This document shows positions 37,734 to 51,446 of a DNA stretch of 64,000 nt, piece by piece. Source of the DNA: Pseudomonas asiatica (lineage in GTDB: Bacteria; Pseudomonadota; Gammaproteobacteria; Pseudomonadales; Pseudomonadaceae); contig NZ_BLJF01000001.1 of NCBI RefSeq assembly GCF_009932335.1, positions 3,970,501 to 4,034,500 on the forward strand. The letters run 5' to 3'. The number at the start of each line of letters is the position of its first letter. The first letter of the stretch is position 1. The notes under the pieces were generated by a model. It saw nothing but the letters and a program-made list of their open reading frames with translations. It ran no database searches and was not told the DNA's origin. The position numbers were made by a program, and so were the translations under genes.

Positions 37734-38362
37734 CCTTCACGCTCCGCCAGGCCAGCCTTTTGCCAGGCCTGGAAGGCTGGCCACTGATAAATGGTCTCGA
37801 TATAAGTCGCCGCCTCCGCAGGCACTTCCACACGGTAGGTGCGCAGGCGCACCGCCACCGGGGCGAAGAAGGCATCAGCCAGGCTCGGCCTGCCGAACAG
37901 GAACGGGCCGCTGTCCTTGGCCGCAAGGCGACATTCCGACCACAGTGCAACGATACGGTCGATATCGATTTGAACCTCCAGCGGCACGCTGTCCAGCGCC
38001 TGGTCGCGCGACAGGTCGAACGGCATCGCGCCGCGCAGGGCGAAGAAGCCGCTGTGCATCTGCGCGCAGGCCGAACGGGCCTGGGCCCGGGCCGCCACGT
38101 CGGCAGGCCACAGCTGCGCGTCGGGGTGGCGTTCGTTGAGGTATTCGGCAATGGCCAGCGAGTCGGCGATCACACCGTGCTCTGTCTTGAGCAGCGGTAC
38201 CTTGCCAGTAGCCGAGAAGGCGAGGATGCGCTGACGGGTGTCAGGCTGGTTCAGCTTGATCAGTGTTTCTTCGTAAGGCACGCCAGCCAGCTCGAGGGCC
38301 AGGGCGCCACGCAGCGACCAGGAGGAATACAGCTTGTCGCCGATGATCAGGTGATAGCTCAT
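37730..38362 (-). CDS. Glutathione S-transferase family protein
   Basis: A 210-residue GST: the N-terminal thioredoxin-like domain (YHLIIGDKLYSSWSLRGALALELAG) with catalytic Ser-Ser-Trp-Ser, the GSH-binding cis-Pro loop GKVPLLKTEHGVIADSLAIAEYL, and a helical C-terminal domain. It matches the class found beside mutT and argJ in Pseudomonas (PA4401 position). The ATG at 38362 gives the family length; the frame continues upstream without support. Coupled to the downstream Nudix gene by an ATGA overlap. Confidence 0.9.
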   Translation of the reverse strand: MSYHLIIGDKLYSSWSLRGALALELAGVPYEETLIKLNQPDTRQRILAFSATGKVPLLKTEHGVIADSLAIAEYLNERHPDAQLWPADVAARAQARSACAQMHSGFFALRGAMPFDLSRDQALDSVPLEVQIDIDRIVALWSECRLAAKDSGPFLFGRPSLADAFFAPVAVRLRTYRVEVPAEAATYIETIYQWPAFQAWQKAGLAEREG

Positions 38363-38389
38363 GGTTCGGCTCCATCGTTTGGGAATTCT

Positions 38390-38499
38390 GGGGCTGCTTT
38401 GCAGCCCTTTCGCGACACAAGGCCGCTCCCACATGGGGCGGTGTAAGCAGGTGCTTGTGGGAGCGGCCTTGTGTCGCGATCGGGCCGCAAAGCGGCCCC
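38390..38499. repeat. REP pair between GST and argJ
   Basis: Arms with the CGCGACACAAGGCCGCTCCC core and outer GGGGCTGCTTTGCAGCCC / GGGCCGCAAAGCGGCCCC ends surround a short loop. It ends 8 bp before the argJ stop. Confidence 0.88.
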
Positions 38500-38506
38500 A
38501 GCTACA

Positions 38507-39724
38507 TCAGGTACGGTACTCGGCGTTGATCTTCACGTACTCGTGGGACAGGTCGGTGGTCCAGATGGTTTCGCTGCACTGGCCACGGCCCAGCTCGATA
38601 CGGATGGTGATCTCTTCCTGGGCCATAACCTTGGCACCCTGGTCTTCGGTGTAGCTCGGGCTACGGCCGCCTTTGCTGGCAATGCAAACGCTGTCCAGGT
38701 ACACATCAATCAGGCTCACGTCCAGCTCCGGTACGCCGGCACGGCCGACGGCGGCGAGGATACGGCCCCAGTTGGGGTCGGAAGCGAACAGCGCAGTCTT
38801 GATCAGCGGCGAGTGGGCCACGGCGTAGCCGACGTCCAGGCATTCCTGGTGGTTGCCACCGCCGTTGACCTGTACGGTAACGAACTTGGTGGCGCCTTCG
38901 CCGTCACGGACGATGGCCTGGGCCACTTCCATGCACACTTCGAACACTGCCTTCTTCAGCGCTTCGAACAGTGCGCCGCTGGCTTCGGTGACTTCCGGCA
39001 GGTTGGCCTTGCCAGTGGCAATCAGCATGCAGCAGTCGTTGGTCGAGGTGTCGCCATCGATGGTGATGCGGTTGAACGACTTGTTGGCGCCGTCCAGCAT
39101 CAGGTCCTTGAGCACCGCCGGGGCAACCTTGGCGTCGGTGGCGATGTAGCCGAGCATGGTGGCCATGTTCGGGCGGATCATGCCTGCACCCTTGCTGATG
39201 CCGGTGACGGTAACCGTCACGCCATCGTGCTGGAACTGGCGGCTGCCCCCCTTGGGCAGGGTGTCGGTGGTCATGATGCCGGTGGCAGCTTCAGCCCAGT
39301 GGTTTTCCGACAGGTTGTCGAGGGCGGCCTGCAGTGCGCCTTCGATCTTCTCGACCGGCAGCGGCTCGCCGATCACGCCGGTGGAGAATGGCAGTACCGA
39401 CTCGGCCGGTACGCCGGCCAGTTCGGCCAGCTTGGCGCAGGTGCGCTCGGCGGCGGCCAGGCCTGGCGCGCCGGTGCCGGCGTTGGCGTTACCAGTGTTG
39501 GTCAGCAGATAGCGCACGGTGCCCTGCACACGCTGCTTGGACAGGATCACCGGCGCTGCGCAGAAGGCGTTGAGGGTGAACACACCAGCCACGCTGGAGC
39601 CTTCGGCGCAGCGCATGACCACCACATCCTTGCGCCCCGGGCGCTTGATGCCGGCAGAAGCGATGCCGAGTTCAAAACCCGGAACCGGGTGCAGGGTGGG
39701 CAAAGGACCAAGACCAACAGCCAT
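38507..39724 (-). CDS. argJ: Bifunctional ornithine acetyltransferase / N-acetylglutamate synthase
   Basis: A 405-residue arginine-biosynthesis enzyme that moves the acetyl group from N-acetylornithine to glutamate. It is made as one chain that cleaves itself before the Thr of [13 protein letters not shown] into alpha and beta subunits; this site and the upstream KGAGMIRP are present. The substrate loop TGVIGEPLP is also seen. The ATG at 39724 gives the usual start [14 protein letters not shown]. Bracketed by REP pairs and downstream of secA on the same strand. Confidence 0.96.
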   Translation of the reverse strand: MAVGLGPLPTLHPVPGFELGIASAGIKRPGRKDVVVMRCAEGSSVAGVFTLNAFCAAPVILSKQRVQGTVRYLLTNTGNANAGTGAPGLAAAERTCAKLAELAGVPAESVLPFSTGVIGEPLPVEKIEGALQAALDNLSENHWAEAATGIMTTDTLPKGGSRQFQHDGVTVTVTGISKGAGMIRPNMATMLGYIATDAKVAPAVLKDLMLDGANKSFNRITIDGDTSTNDCCMLIATGKANLPEVTEASGALFEALKKAVFEVCMEVAQAIVRDGEGATKFVTVQVNGGGNHQECLDVGYAVAHSPLIKTALFASDPNWGRILAAVGRAGVPELDVSLIDVYLDSVCIASKGGRSPSYTEDQGAKVMAQEEITIRIELGRGQCSETIWTTDLSHEYVKINAEYRT

Positions 39725-39767
39725 TAGAGCGCTCCTAGAAAATACGGTGAACAGGTGATGGAAGAGC

Positions 39768-39889
39768 GGGGCCGCTTCGCGCCCCATTCGCGGCACAAGG
39801 CCGCTCCTACAAGGACATCGCAACCATTGGGGCGGGCGCGGTCCCTGTAGGAGCGGCCTTGTGCCGCGAATGGGCCGCAAAGCGGCCCC
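39768..39889. repeat. REP pair between argJ and secA
   Basis: Arms with outer GGGGCCGCTTCGCGCCCC and inner CGCGGCACAAGGCCGCTCCT core. It separates secA from argJ, both on the minus strand, and could stabilise the secA 3' end. Confidence 0.88.
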
Positions 39890-39920
39890 GGATGTTTCAG
39901 GTTACAACAGCCTGGTCAGA

Positions 39921-42656
39921 TCACTCGATCTGCCCGTGGCAATGCTTGAACTTCTTGCCCGAACCACACCAGCACGGCTCGTTGCGGCCCAGCTTCTGCT
40001 CGTTGCGCACCGGTGCCGAGGCAACAGCCACTTCGGCGCCCTCCTCGTTCAGCTGCTCGCTTTCCAGGCCCGGAGCAGCGGCATGCTGGAACTGCATGCG
40101 GCTGGCCAGTTCCTCGGCCTCGCGGCGCAGGCGGGCTTCCTCTTCGACCGGGTCTTCGCGGCGTACCTGAACGTGCGACAGCACGCGGATGGTGTCGCGC
40201 TTGATCGACTCGAGCAGCTCCTGGAACAGGCTGAAGGATTCGCGCTTGTACTCCTGCTTCGGGTTTTTCTGCGCATAACCACGCAGGTGGATACCGTGAC
40301 GCAGGTGGTCCATGGTCGACAGGTGGTCTTTCCACAGGTCATCCAGCACACGCAGCAGGATCTGCTTCTCGAAGGTACGCAGGGCTTCGATACCGGCCTG
40401 GTCTTCCTTCTCGGTGTACGCGGTGGTGATTTCGTTCAGCAGCTTCTCGCGCAGGGTCTCTTCGTAGAGGTGATCGTCCTCGTCGAGCCACTGCTGGATC
40501 GGCAGCTTCATGGCGAAATCGCTGGCCAGCGAAGCCTCCAGGCCGGCCACGTCCCACTGTTCCGGCAGCGACTGCGGCGGAATGTGCTGGCTGATGGTAG
40601 CGTCCAGGACTTCCTTGCGGAATTCGACGATGGTGTCGCCGATGTTCTCGGCGGCCAGCAGGCTGTTGCGCATGTGGTAGATCACCTTGCGCTGCTCGTT
40701 GGCCACGTCGTCGTATTCCAGCAACTGCTTGCGGATGTCGAAGTTGCGGCCTTCGACCTTGCGCTGGGCCTTCTCGATGGCGTTGGTGACCATGCGGTGC
40801 TCGATGGCCTCGCCGGACTGCATGCCCAGCGCTTTCATGAAGTTCTTCACCCGGTCAGAGGCGAAGATACGCATCAGGCTGTCTTCCAGCGACAGGTAGA
40901 AGCGGCTGGAGCCCGGGTCGCCCTGACGGCCGGAACGGCCACGCAGCTGGTTGTCGATACGGCGCGATTCGTGGCGCTCGGAAGCGATCACGTGCAGGCC
41001 ACCCGACTCGATCACCTGCTGGTGACGTTTCTGCCAGTCGGCCTTGATCTGGGCGATCTGCTCGGCGGTCGGGTTTTCCAGGGCTGCCACTTCGGCTTCC
41101 CAGTTACCGCCCAGCAGAATGTCGGTACCACGGCCGGCCATGTTGGTGGCGATGGTCAGGGCACCTGGCGCACCGGCTTGCGCGATGATCTCGGCTTCCT
41201 TCTCGTGGTACTTGGCGTTGAGCACCTTGTGGTCGATACCTTCCTTCTTCAGGAGGTTGGACATGTGCTCGGAGGTTTCGATGGTCGCAGTACCCACCAG
41301 CACCGGGCGACCCTGCTTCATGCTTTCTTTGATGTCGGCGATGATCGCGGCGTATTTCTCGTCGGCGGTCAGGTACACCAGGTCGTTGAAGTCTTTACGT
41401 GCCAACGGTTTGTTCGGCGGAATGACCATCACGTTGAGACCATAGATCGACTGGAACTCGAACGCTTCGGTGTCAGCGGTACCGGTCATGCCGGACAGCT
41501 TGGTGTACAGGCGGAAGTAGTTCTGGAAGGTAGTCGAAGCCAGGGTCTGGCTCTCGGCCTGGATGTTCAGGTTCTCTTTGGCTTCGATGGCCTGGTGCAA
41601 GCCTTCGGACAGACGACGGCCTGGCATGGTACGGCCGGTGTGCTCGTCGATCAGCAGGACCTGGCCGTCCTGGACGATGTATTCGATGTTGCGGTGGAAC
41701 AGCTTGTGCGCGCGCAGGCCAGCATAGACGTGGGTCAGCAGGCTCAGGTTATGCGCCGAATACAGGCTCTCGCCCTCGGCCAGCAGGCCGGACTGGGTGA
41801 GCATCTCTTCGATGAACTGGTGACCGGCTTCGTTCAGCTCGACCTGACGGCTCTTTTCGTCAATGGTGAAGTGGCCTTCCTGGGTGACCTGGCCTTCCAC
41901 CTCCTCGATGTGCTGGGTAAGGCGCGGGATCAGACGGTTGATCTCGATGTACAGCTTGGAGCTGTCCTCGGCCTGGCCGGAAATGATCAGCGGGGTACGC
42001 GCTTCGTCGATGAGGATGGAGTCGACTTCGTCGATCACGGCGAAGTTCAGTTCACGCTGGAACTTCTCTTCCTGGCTGAACGCCATGTTGTCGCGCAGGT
42101 AGTCGAAACCGAATTCGTTGTTGGTGCCGTAGGTGATGTCGGACGCGTAGGCGGCACGCTTTTCTTCCGGCGGCTGGAAGGCCGAGACGATGCCGACCGA
42201 CAGGCCGAGGAACTCGTACAGCGGGCGCATCCAGTTGGCGTCGCGGCGGGCCAGGTAGTCGTTGACGGTGACCACGTGCACGCCCTTGCCGGACAATGCG
42301 TTGAGGTACACGGCCAGGGTACCGACCAAGGTCTTGCCTTCACCGGTACGCATTTCTGCGATCATGCCCTCGTGCAGGGTCATGCCACCGATCAGCTGCA
42401 CGTCGAAGTGGCGCATGCCCATCACGCGCTTGCCGGCCTCACGGGCCACGGCGAAGGCTTCAGGCAGCAACTGGTCCAGTGTCTCGCCTTTGGCCAGGCG
42501 CTCCTTGAACTCTGCGGTCTTGCCCCGCAGTTGCTCGTCGGAGAGGGCCACCATCTTCTCTTCGAGAGCATTGACGATGTTCACCGTCTTGAGCATGCGT
42601 TTGACTTCACGCTCGTTCTTGCTTCCAAAAAGTTTCTTTAACAAAGGCGCAAACAT
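39921..42656 (-). CDS. secA: Preprotein translocase ATPase SecA
   Basis: A 911-residue motor that drives unfolded preproteins through SecYEG. The ATG at 42656 gives the family start [20 protein letters not shown]. Walker A is [12 protein letters not shown], Walker B is [14 protein letters not shown], helicase motifs include [14 protein letters not shown] and [20 protein letters not shown], and the C-terminal zinc/SecB-binding tail is [17 protein letters not shown]. Length is standard. A TAGAAT -10 hexamer on the minus strand at 42739-42744 is a likely promoter. No SecM-like leader was seen. Confidence 0.98.
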   Translation of the reverse strand: MFAPLLKKLFGSKNEREVKRMLKTVNIVNALEEKMVALSDEQLRGKTAEFKERLAKGETLDQLLPEAFAVAREAGKRVMGMRHFDVQLIGGMTLHEGMIAEMRTGEGKTLVGTLAVYLNALSGKGVHVVTVNDYLARRDANWMRPLYEFLGLSVGIVSAFQPPEEKRAAYASDITYGTNNEFGFDYLRDNMAFSQEEKFQRELNFAVIDEVDSILIDEARTPLIISGQAEDSSKLYIEINRLIPRLTQHIEEVEGQVTQEGHFTIDEKSRQVELNEAGHQFIEEMLTQSGLLAEGESLYSAHNLSLLTHVYAGLRAHKLFHRNIEYIVQDGQVLLIDEHTGRTMPGRRLSEGLHQAIEAKENLNIQAESQTLASTTFQNYFRLYTKLSGMTGTADTEAFEFQSIYGLNVMVIPPNKPLARKDFNDLVYLTADEKYAAIIADIKESMKQGRPVLVGTATIETSEHMSNLLKKEGIDHKVLNAKYHEKEAEIIAQAGAPGALTIATNMAGRGTDILLGGNWEAEVAALENPTAEQIAQIKADWQKRHQQVIESGGLHVIASERHESRRIDNQLRGRSGRQGDPGSSRFYLSLEDSLMRIFASDRVKNFMKALGMQSGEAIEHRMVTNAIEKAQRKVEGRNFDIRKQLLEYDDVANEQRKVIYHMRNSLLAAENIGDTIVEFRKEVLDATISQHIPPQSLPEQWDVAGLEASLASDFAMKLPIQQWLDEDDHLYEETLREKLLNEITTAYTEKEDQAGIEALRTFEKQILLRVLDDLWKDHLSTMDHLRHGIHLRGYAQKNPKQEYKRESFSLFQELLESIKRDTIRVLSHVQVRREDPVEEEARLRREAEELASRMQFQHAAAPGLESEQLNEEGAEVAVASAPVRNEQKLGRNEPCWCGSGKKFKHCHGQIE

Positions 42657-43048
42657 ATCGGCAGGATCTTCCACACGTAGGGATGGAGGGCGGCCCCATG
42701 AGTCGCCCGTGCAGCCCTGAGGCCGCATGCGAACGAGCATTCTACCCGGAAACGATGGTGAGGAAAGTGGTGGATTTCCACGATGCTTGGACAGCGTTTT
42801 GGCGGGGGCTTGTTTTAGATAGGGGCATTTTCCCTGAGTTCAAGGTTCGGGAAGATGAAACGTATCGAGAATGAGTCTTGTCCTTGGTTGCCTGTGTCGG
42901 CCTCTTCGCGGGCTTGCCCGCTCCCACAAGATCACCACAGGTCTCAAGTGTTGCGTAATACCTGTGGGAGCGGGCAAGCCCGCGAAGAGGCCGGCACAGG
43001 CTACAAGAGGTGTTAAACTGCCGATCTTGTAACCTCATGCACATACCC
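42657..43048. other. secA/dciA divergent intergenic region with a REP pair
   Basis: This 392-bp gap has the secA leader, a candidate secA -10 hexamer TAGAAT (minus strand, 42739-42744), a REP pair (42890-43001) and the short leader of dciA. The open frames in it (for example 42683-42874 on the plus strand) have no ribosome site or family resemblance. Confidence 0.5.
42890..43001. repeat. REP pair between secA and dciA
   Basis: Complementary arms with the GGCCTCTTCGCGGGCTTGCC core enclose a 31-bp loop. It is one of only two pairs (with 23018-23136) not close to any stop codon on the minus side; here it lies between divergent genes. Confidence 0.85.
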
Positions 43049-43504
43049 ATGGCCTACAAACCCTCCCCCGCCCAGCCGCCCTCGGCCCTGCTCCGCCAGG
43101 TCCGCCCGCTGCGCCTGCTGCTGAACCAGGCCGAACGCCTGGAGCACCTGCAGCGCCTGCTGGAAAGCCAGCTGCAACCGGCCGCCCGCGAGCACTGCCA
43201 TGTGGCGTCGTGGCGCGATGGCACATTGTTGCTGGTGGTGACCGACGGCCATTGGGCAACCCGCCTGCGCTATCAGCAGAAACGCTTGATCTCTGCATTA
43301 CAGGCCATGGAGGCATTCGCCAACCTCAGGCGCATCCTGTACAAGGTCCAGCCCCCGCCGGTGCCAGCCAAGCGTGGCGGCAATGCCGCAGAACTGTCCA
43401 ATAACGCAGCCGAGAGCCTGCGCGATACCGCCGAGGGCATCACTGACCCCAAGCTGCGCGCAGCACTGGAACGATTGGCCGCCCACGCCCGGGACAAGCC
43501 ATAA
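43049..43504 (+). CDS. dciA: DciA-like protein (DUF721)
   Basis: A 151-residue protein with a DUF721/KH-like domain: LLNQAERLEHLQRLLESQLQ, then HCHVASWRDGTLLLVVTDGHWATRLRYQQ, followed by a Pro/Lys-rich and disordered tail ending in ALERLAAHARDKP. DUF721 proteins called DciA recruit the replicative helicase DnaB in bacteria lacking DnaC. The position between secA and lpxC is conserved. The start is uncertain: ATG 43049 (MAYKPSP) is chosen; 43037 and 43010 are in frame and no strong ribosome site is seen. Confidence 0.82.
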   Translation: MAYKPSPAQPPSALLRQVRPLRLLLNQAERLEHLQRLLESQLQPAAREHCHVASWRDGTLLLVVTDGHWATRLRYQQKRLISALQAMEAFANLRRILYKVQPPPVPAKRGGNAAELSNNAAESLRDTAEGITDPKLRAALERLAAHARDKP

Positions 43505-43530
43505 AAAAGGCCACCCGAAGGTGGCCTTAA
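43502..43530. terminator. Terminator of the dcw operon (lpxC) and of dciA
   Basis: AAGGCCACC (43507-43515), loop CGAA, GGTGGCCTT (43520-43528). On the minus strand the stem is followed by six T residues, so it is a strong terminator for lpxC; on the plus strand the T-run is short. Confidence 0.88.
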
Positions 43531-43551
43531 TGAACTAGAGAGTGTTCGAAC

Positions 43552-44499
<948 letters not shown>

Positions 44500-44575
44500 T
44501 CAACAAAGGCTGGGGATGATAACAGACCCAACCTTTGATGAATACCAATCACCTTTATACCCCTGATAAATTCCA

Positions 44576-45772
44576 TTAATCAGCCTGACGACGCAGGAAT
44601 GCCGGGATATCGAGGTAGTCCAGGTCATCCTGAGGGTTCAGTTTAGCGGCTGCAGCAGCACCTGCATGAGCCTGGTTGCGCATTACGGTCGGGCGCTCCA
44701 GGTCACGGTAGTTGACCGCAGGCTGCTCTTGGCGAACCGGCGCCGGGTTGGAGGCCTCGTACACCTGCTGGGCAGTCTGCAGGGTGTTGTCGACCACCTT
44801 CACAGGCTTCTCGATGCGCGCGCCCAGGCCAGTAGCCACCACGGTCACGTGCAGCTCGTCACGCATGTCCGGGTCGATCACGGTGCCGACCTTGACCATG
44901 GCGTGGTCGGAGGCGAAGGCTTCGATGATGCTACCCACATCGGAGTACTCACCCAGCGACAGGTCAGGGCCTGCGGTGATGTTCACCAGGATGCCGCGGG
45001 CGCCCTGCAGGTTGACGTCTTCCAGCAGCGGGTTGCGGATCGCTGCCTCGGTGGCTTCACGCGCACGGTTCGGGCCGCTGGCACAGCCAGTACCCATCAT
45101 GGCCATGCCCATTTCACCCATCACGGTACGCACGTCGGCGAAGTCGACGTTGATCATGCCCGGGCGCTTGATGATATCGGAGATACCGCGCACGGCACCG
45201 GCCAGTACGTCGTCGGCCTTGGCGAAGGCAGACAGCAGGCTGGCATCCTTGCCCAGGATGGTCAGCAGCTTCTCGTTGGGGATGGTGATCAACGAGTCGA
45301 CGCTTTCGGCCAGCATGCGGATGCCTTCATCGGCGATCTGCATGCGCTTGCGGCCTTCGAACGGGAACGGACGGGTCACCACGGCAACGGTGAGAATGCC
45401 CATTTCCTTGGCCACTTCGGCGATGATCGGCGCTGCACCGGTACCGGTACCGCCACCCATGCCAGTGGTGATGAACACCATGTTGGTGCCCTGCAGCACT
45501 TCAGCGATGCGCTCACGGTCTTCCAGCGCGGCCTGACGGCCGACTTCCGGATTGGCACCGGCACCCAGGCCCTTGGTCACACCAGTACCCAATTGCAGGA
45601 TGGTGCGCGCGCCGATGTTCTTCAGCGCCTGGGCATCGGTGTTGGCGCAGATGAATTCCACGCCTTCGATGCTGCTCTTGACCATGTGGTTGACGGCGTT
45701 GCCGCCACCACCGCCAACACCGATCACTTTGATGACCGGGCTTTGCGGGACGTTGTCTACGAGCTCGAACAT
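44576..45772 (-). CDS. ftsZ: Cell division protein FtsZ
   Basis: A 398-residue tubulin-like GTPase that forms the Z-ring. The GTP signature is GMGGGTGTGAAPI, the N-terminal IKVIGVGGGGGNAVNHM binds nucleotide, and the T7 loop is NVDFADVRTVM. The C-terminal peptide DDLDYLDIPAFLRRQAD, used for FtsA and ZipA binding, is complete. It lies 55 bp after ftsA. Confidence 0.99.
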   Translation of the reverse strand: MFELVDNVPQSPVIKVIGVGGGGGNAVNHMVKSSIEGVEFICANTDAQALKNIGARTILQLGTGVTKGLGAGANPEVGRQAALEDRERIAEVLQGTNMVFITTGMGGGTGTGAAPIIAEVAKEMGILTVAVVTRPFPFEGRKRMQIADEGIRMLAESVDSLITIPNEKLLTILGKDASLLSAFAKADDVLAGAVRGISDIIKRPGMINVDFADVRTVMGEMGMAMMGTGCASGPNRAREATEAAIRNPLLEDVNLQGARGILVNITAGPDLSLGEYSDVGSIIEAFASDHAMVKVGTVIDPDMRDELHVTVVATGLGARIEKPVKVVDNTLQTAQQVYEASNPAPVRQEQPAVNYRDLERPTVMRNQAHAGAAAAAKLNPQDDLDYLDIPAFLRRQAD

Positions 45773-45827
45773 TTTCCCTCTCCTTACAGTTCTCTAGTTG
45801 TCGCGCCTACCACTACTGCTTTGAAAC

Positions 45828-47084
45828 TTAGAAATTGCCCTGGACCCAGCGCTTGAAGCGTTCAAGCACTGGAGCCTTCGGTTCATCGCCATAGCTGTTG
45901 TTGCTGCTGTTACCGGTCAGGGGCAGGTCTTCGGTCTGCTTCTGCAGGCCGTAGGTGAGCAAGCCCACGCCGGTGGAATAGATCGGGTTGCGAACCACGT
46001 CGCTGAGCCCCCGAACGCTGTGCGGTACGCCCAGGCGTACCGGCATGTGGAAGATTTCCTCGGCCAGTTCCACGGCGCCTTCCATCTTCGCGGTGCCGCC
46101 GGTGAGAACGATGCCGGCCGGCACCAGGTCCTCGTAGCCACTGCGGCGCAGTTCGGCCTGGATCAGGGTGAAGAGCTCGTCGTAACGTGGCTCCACCACC
46201 TCGGCCAGGGCCTGGCGCGACAGCTCGCGCGGTGGGCGATCGCCCACGCTCGGCACCTTGATGGTCTCGCCGGCGCCAGCCAGTTTGGCCAAGGCGCAGG
46301 CGTAGCGGATCTTGATTTCTTCGGCGTACTGGGTCGGAGTACGCAGCGCCATGGCGATGTCGTTGGTCACCTGGTCGCCGGCAATCGGGATCACCGCGGT
46401 GTGACGGATCGCGCCCTCGGTGAAGATGGCGATGTCGGTAGTGCCACCGCCGATGTCCACCAGGCACACGCCCAGCTCTTTTTCATCGTCGGTCAGCACC
46501 GAGTAGGCCGAGGCCAGCTGCTCGAGGATGATGTCGTCGATTTCCAGGCCGCAACGGCGTACGCACTTCTCGATGTTCTGCGCCGCGTTGACCGCGCAGG
46601 TGACCACGTGGACCTTGGCTTCCAGACGTACGCCAGACATGCCCAGCGGCTCGCGCACGCCTTCCTGGTTGTCGATCACGTAGTCCTGCGGCAGGGTGTG
46701 CAGCACGCGCTGGTCGGCCGGGATGGCAACGGCCTGGGCGGCGTCGAGTACGCGCTCCAGGTCGGCCAGGCTGACCTCGCGGTCGCGGATGGCGACGATG
46801 CCGTGGGAGTTCAGGCTGCGGATGTGGTTGCCGGCCACGCCGACGAAGGCCGAGTGGATGCGGCAGCCGGCCATCAGCTGCGCTTCTTCCACGGCGCGCT
46901 GGATCGACTGCACGGTGGACTCGATGTTCACCACCACGCCTTTTTTCAGGCCGCGGGACGGATGAGTACCGATCCCGACGATTTCCAGGGTGCCGTCCTC
47001 GCCCACTTCACCCACCAGCGCCACCACCTTGGAGGTGCCGATGTCCAGCCCGACGATCATTTTGCCGCTATGCGCGTTTGCCAT
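45828..47084 (-). CDS. ftsA: Cell division protein FtsA
   Basis: A 418-residue actin-like ATPase that tethers FtsZ to the membrane and recruits later division proteins. Phosphate loops are IVGLDIGTSKVVALVGE and LVDIGGGTTDIAIF; the C-terminal amphipathic helix is VLERFKRWVQGNF. The ATG at 47084 is used; the longer frame upstream lacks a ribosome site. It lies 14 bp after ftsQ. Confidence 0.98.
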   Translation of the reverse strand: MANAHSGKMIVGLDIGTSKVVALVGEVGEDGTLEIVGIGTHPSRGLKKGVVVNIESTVQSIQRAVEEAQLMAGCRIHSAFVGVAGNHIRSLNSHGIVAIRDREVSLADLERVLDAAQAVAIPADQRVLHTLPQDYVIDNQEGVREPLGMSGVRLEAKVHVVTCAVNAAQNIEKCVRRCGLEIDDIILEQLASAYSVLTDDEKELGVCLVDIGGGTTDIAIFTEGAIRHTAVIPIAGDQVTNDIAMALRTPTQYAEEIKIRYACALAKLAGAGETIKVPSVGDRPPRELSRQALAEVVEPRYDELFTLIQAELRRSGYEDLVPAGIVLTGGTAKMEGAVELAEEIFHMPVRLGVPHSVRGLSDVVRNPIYSTGVGLLTYGLQKQTEDLPLTGNSSNNSYGDEPKAPVLERFKRWVQGNF

Positions 47085-47098
47085 GGTCCTGCCTCTCT

Positions 47099-47968
47099 CT
47101 AATTCTTCGCAACGGCGGGTTGGGCCGTCGTCGGTGCAATCGGTTCCCGCCAACCAACGGCAAGTCCGTTGGAGTAACGCAGATCAATGCGGGCGATAGT
47201 GGTGATCTGGTCTTTGAGTGTCTTGTCGTAAATGGCAATGAAACGGCGCATCTTCTCCACCAGATGGTCGCGCCCCAGCAGCAGCTCGATGCCCGGCCCG
47301 GCGCTGCTCGCGCCCGTGGTCAGGAACCAGCTGCCTCGCTCGCGCAGCTCCAGGCGAGCGATGGAAAAGCCCAGGGGGCGCAGCATCTGGCTCAATACCT
47401 GATACTGCTGCATGACTTGTTGCTGAGCACGCTGCGGCCCGGCCAGCTGCGGCAGGTGCTCGTAGTTGGCCAGTTCGCGCGGGGTGAAGGCCTGGCCCTG
47501 GTTGTTGAGCAAGGCTTCGTCACCCCAGCGCGCTACCGGCAACTGTTCTTCCAGGCGGATCACCACCTCGTCGGGCCACACCCGGCGCACTTCGGCGTGG
47601 GCGATCCACGGCATCTGCTCGAGCTCTGCGCGCATCGCCGGCAGGTCGACACTGAAGAAGCTCGCTGCCACATAGGGCGCGATACGCTGCTGCACCGACT
47701 GCTGGCTGATGTAGCTGAGGTCGCCCTGCACGTCGATCTTGGTGATCGGCCGGTCCGCATACGGCATCAGGCGAATGGCGCCCTCGTAGGCGCCAAACCC
47801 GGCCGCCACCAGCAGCACCGGCCACAGCAGGCGCTTGAGACCACCCAGGCTTGGCCGCGGCAGGCGCGCCGATACGGGCTCGTCGGCCACCAGACGGCTG
47901 GCACCACGCGGCACCGGCTTGCTACGGCCGGTAACGGGTTGCTGCTGACGTATCATCGCGCCTTGCAT
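47099..47968 (-). CDS. ftsQ: Cell division protein FtsQ
   Basis: A 289-residue bitopic divisome protein: a cytoplasmic N-terminus, one membrane helix ([21 protein letters not shown], about residues 45-65), then the POTRA domain ([19 protein letters not shown]) and the beta domain that binds FtsB/FtsL. The start at 47968 is 4 bp after ddlB; an ATG four codons later is also possible. Confidence 0.95.
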   Translation of the reverse strand: MQGAMIRQQQPVTGRSKPVPRGASRLVADEPVSARLPRPSLGGLKRLLWPVLLVAAGFGAYEGAIRLMPYADRPITKIDVQGDLSYISQQSVQQRIAPYVAASFFSVDLPAMRAELEQMPWIAHAEVRRVWPDEVVIRLEEQLPVARWGDEALLNNQGQAFTPRELANYEHLPQLAGPQRAQQQVMQQYQVLSQMLRPLGFSIARLELRERGSWFLTTGASSAGPGIELLLGRDHLVEKMRRFIAIYDKTLKDQITTIARIDLRYSNGLAVGWREPIAPTTAQPAVAKN

Positions 47969-47972
47969 GGTT

Positions 47973-50366
<2,394 letters not shown>

Positions 50367-50374
<8 letters not shown>

Positions 50375-51446
50375 GGGCCACCTCCAGGCAGATATCGACC
50401 ACGGTGCTGGTTGCGGCAGGTTTGGCCAGGCGCCGTGCGGTGCCTGCCATGACGTTGAGTTTCTCGGGTTGCATCAGCACCTCGTTCAGGCGTTCAGCGA
50501 GCTGCGCTGCGCCAGTTGTCGCTTGTGGCATCAGGAAGGCAGCGCCTTCCCGGGCCAGATATTGGGCGTTGTGGGTCTGGTGGTCGTCGATCGCATGGGG
50601 CAATGGCACCAGCATCGAAGGCAGGCCCGCTGCCGCCAGCTCACTGACGGTCAAGGCGCCGGCCCGGCACACCACAATGTCGGCCCAGCCATAGGCTTGG
50701 GCCATGTCCTTGATGAAGGGCTCTACCTGAGCCTCGACGCCCGCCTCGCGATAACGCTCGGCGGTGGCTGGCGCGTGTTGCTTGCCGGCCTGGTGGAATA
50801 CCTCTGGCCGCAGCGCGGGGGGCACTTCGGACAGGGCCTTAGGCAACAATTTGTTCAATGGTTCCGCCCCCAGGCTGCCGCCCATCACCAGCAGGCGCGC
50901 ACGGCGCTCGGCCAGCGGCGCGCGCAGGGCGTCCATGAACAGCTCCGGGCGCACCGGGTTGCCGGTGGTGCGCAGTTTGTCGCTGGCGGCGAAGGTGGCC
51001 GGGAAGGCTTCGCAAACACGCGCAGCCAGCGGCAGCAGCAGGCGGTTGGTAGTACCGGCGCGCGCGTTCTGCTCGTGGATCACCAGCGGTACGCCGCACA
51101 GGCGTGCGGCCACGCCGCCTGGGCCGGTCACATAGCCACCGAAGCCGACCACGCATACCGGCTTGAGCTCACGCACGATACGCCGCGCCTGCAGCACGGC
51201 CTTGACCAGGGTGAACGGCGCCTTGAGCAACGACAGCTTGCCCTTGCCGCGAAGGCCGCTGACCTGGATCAGATGCAACGGCAGGCCGGCCTGGGGCACC
51301 AGTTCGTTCTCGATGCCACGCGGGGTGCCCAGCCAGTGCACGCTGTAACCGCGCGCCTGGAATTCACGAGCGCAGGCCAGGGCCGGGAACACGTGGCCCC
51401 CGGTTCCGCCCGCCATGATCAGTACGTTCCTGCCGTCAGCGGCCAT
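50367..51446 (-). CDS. murG: Undecaprenyl-PP-MurNAc-pentapeptide GlcNAc transferase
   Basis: A 359-residue peripheral membrane glycosyltransferase that turns lipid I into lipid II. The GT-B glycine loops [17 protein letters not shown] and [18 protein letters not shown], with [11 protein letters not shown], identify MurG. The ATG at 51446 overlaps ftsW by 11 nt and gives the standard length; the longer frame upstream is not supported. Confidence 0.98.

Noticed and set aside
39861..42641. Plus-strand open frame of 926 codons across secA
   Set aside because: It is the antisense shadow of secA, with His/Gln/Val-rich sequence unlike any family.
42683..42874. 63-codon plus-strand frame upstream of dciA
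   Set aside because: It lies in the secA leader and candidate promoter, with no ribosome site and no recognisable family.
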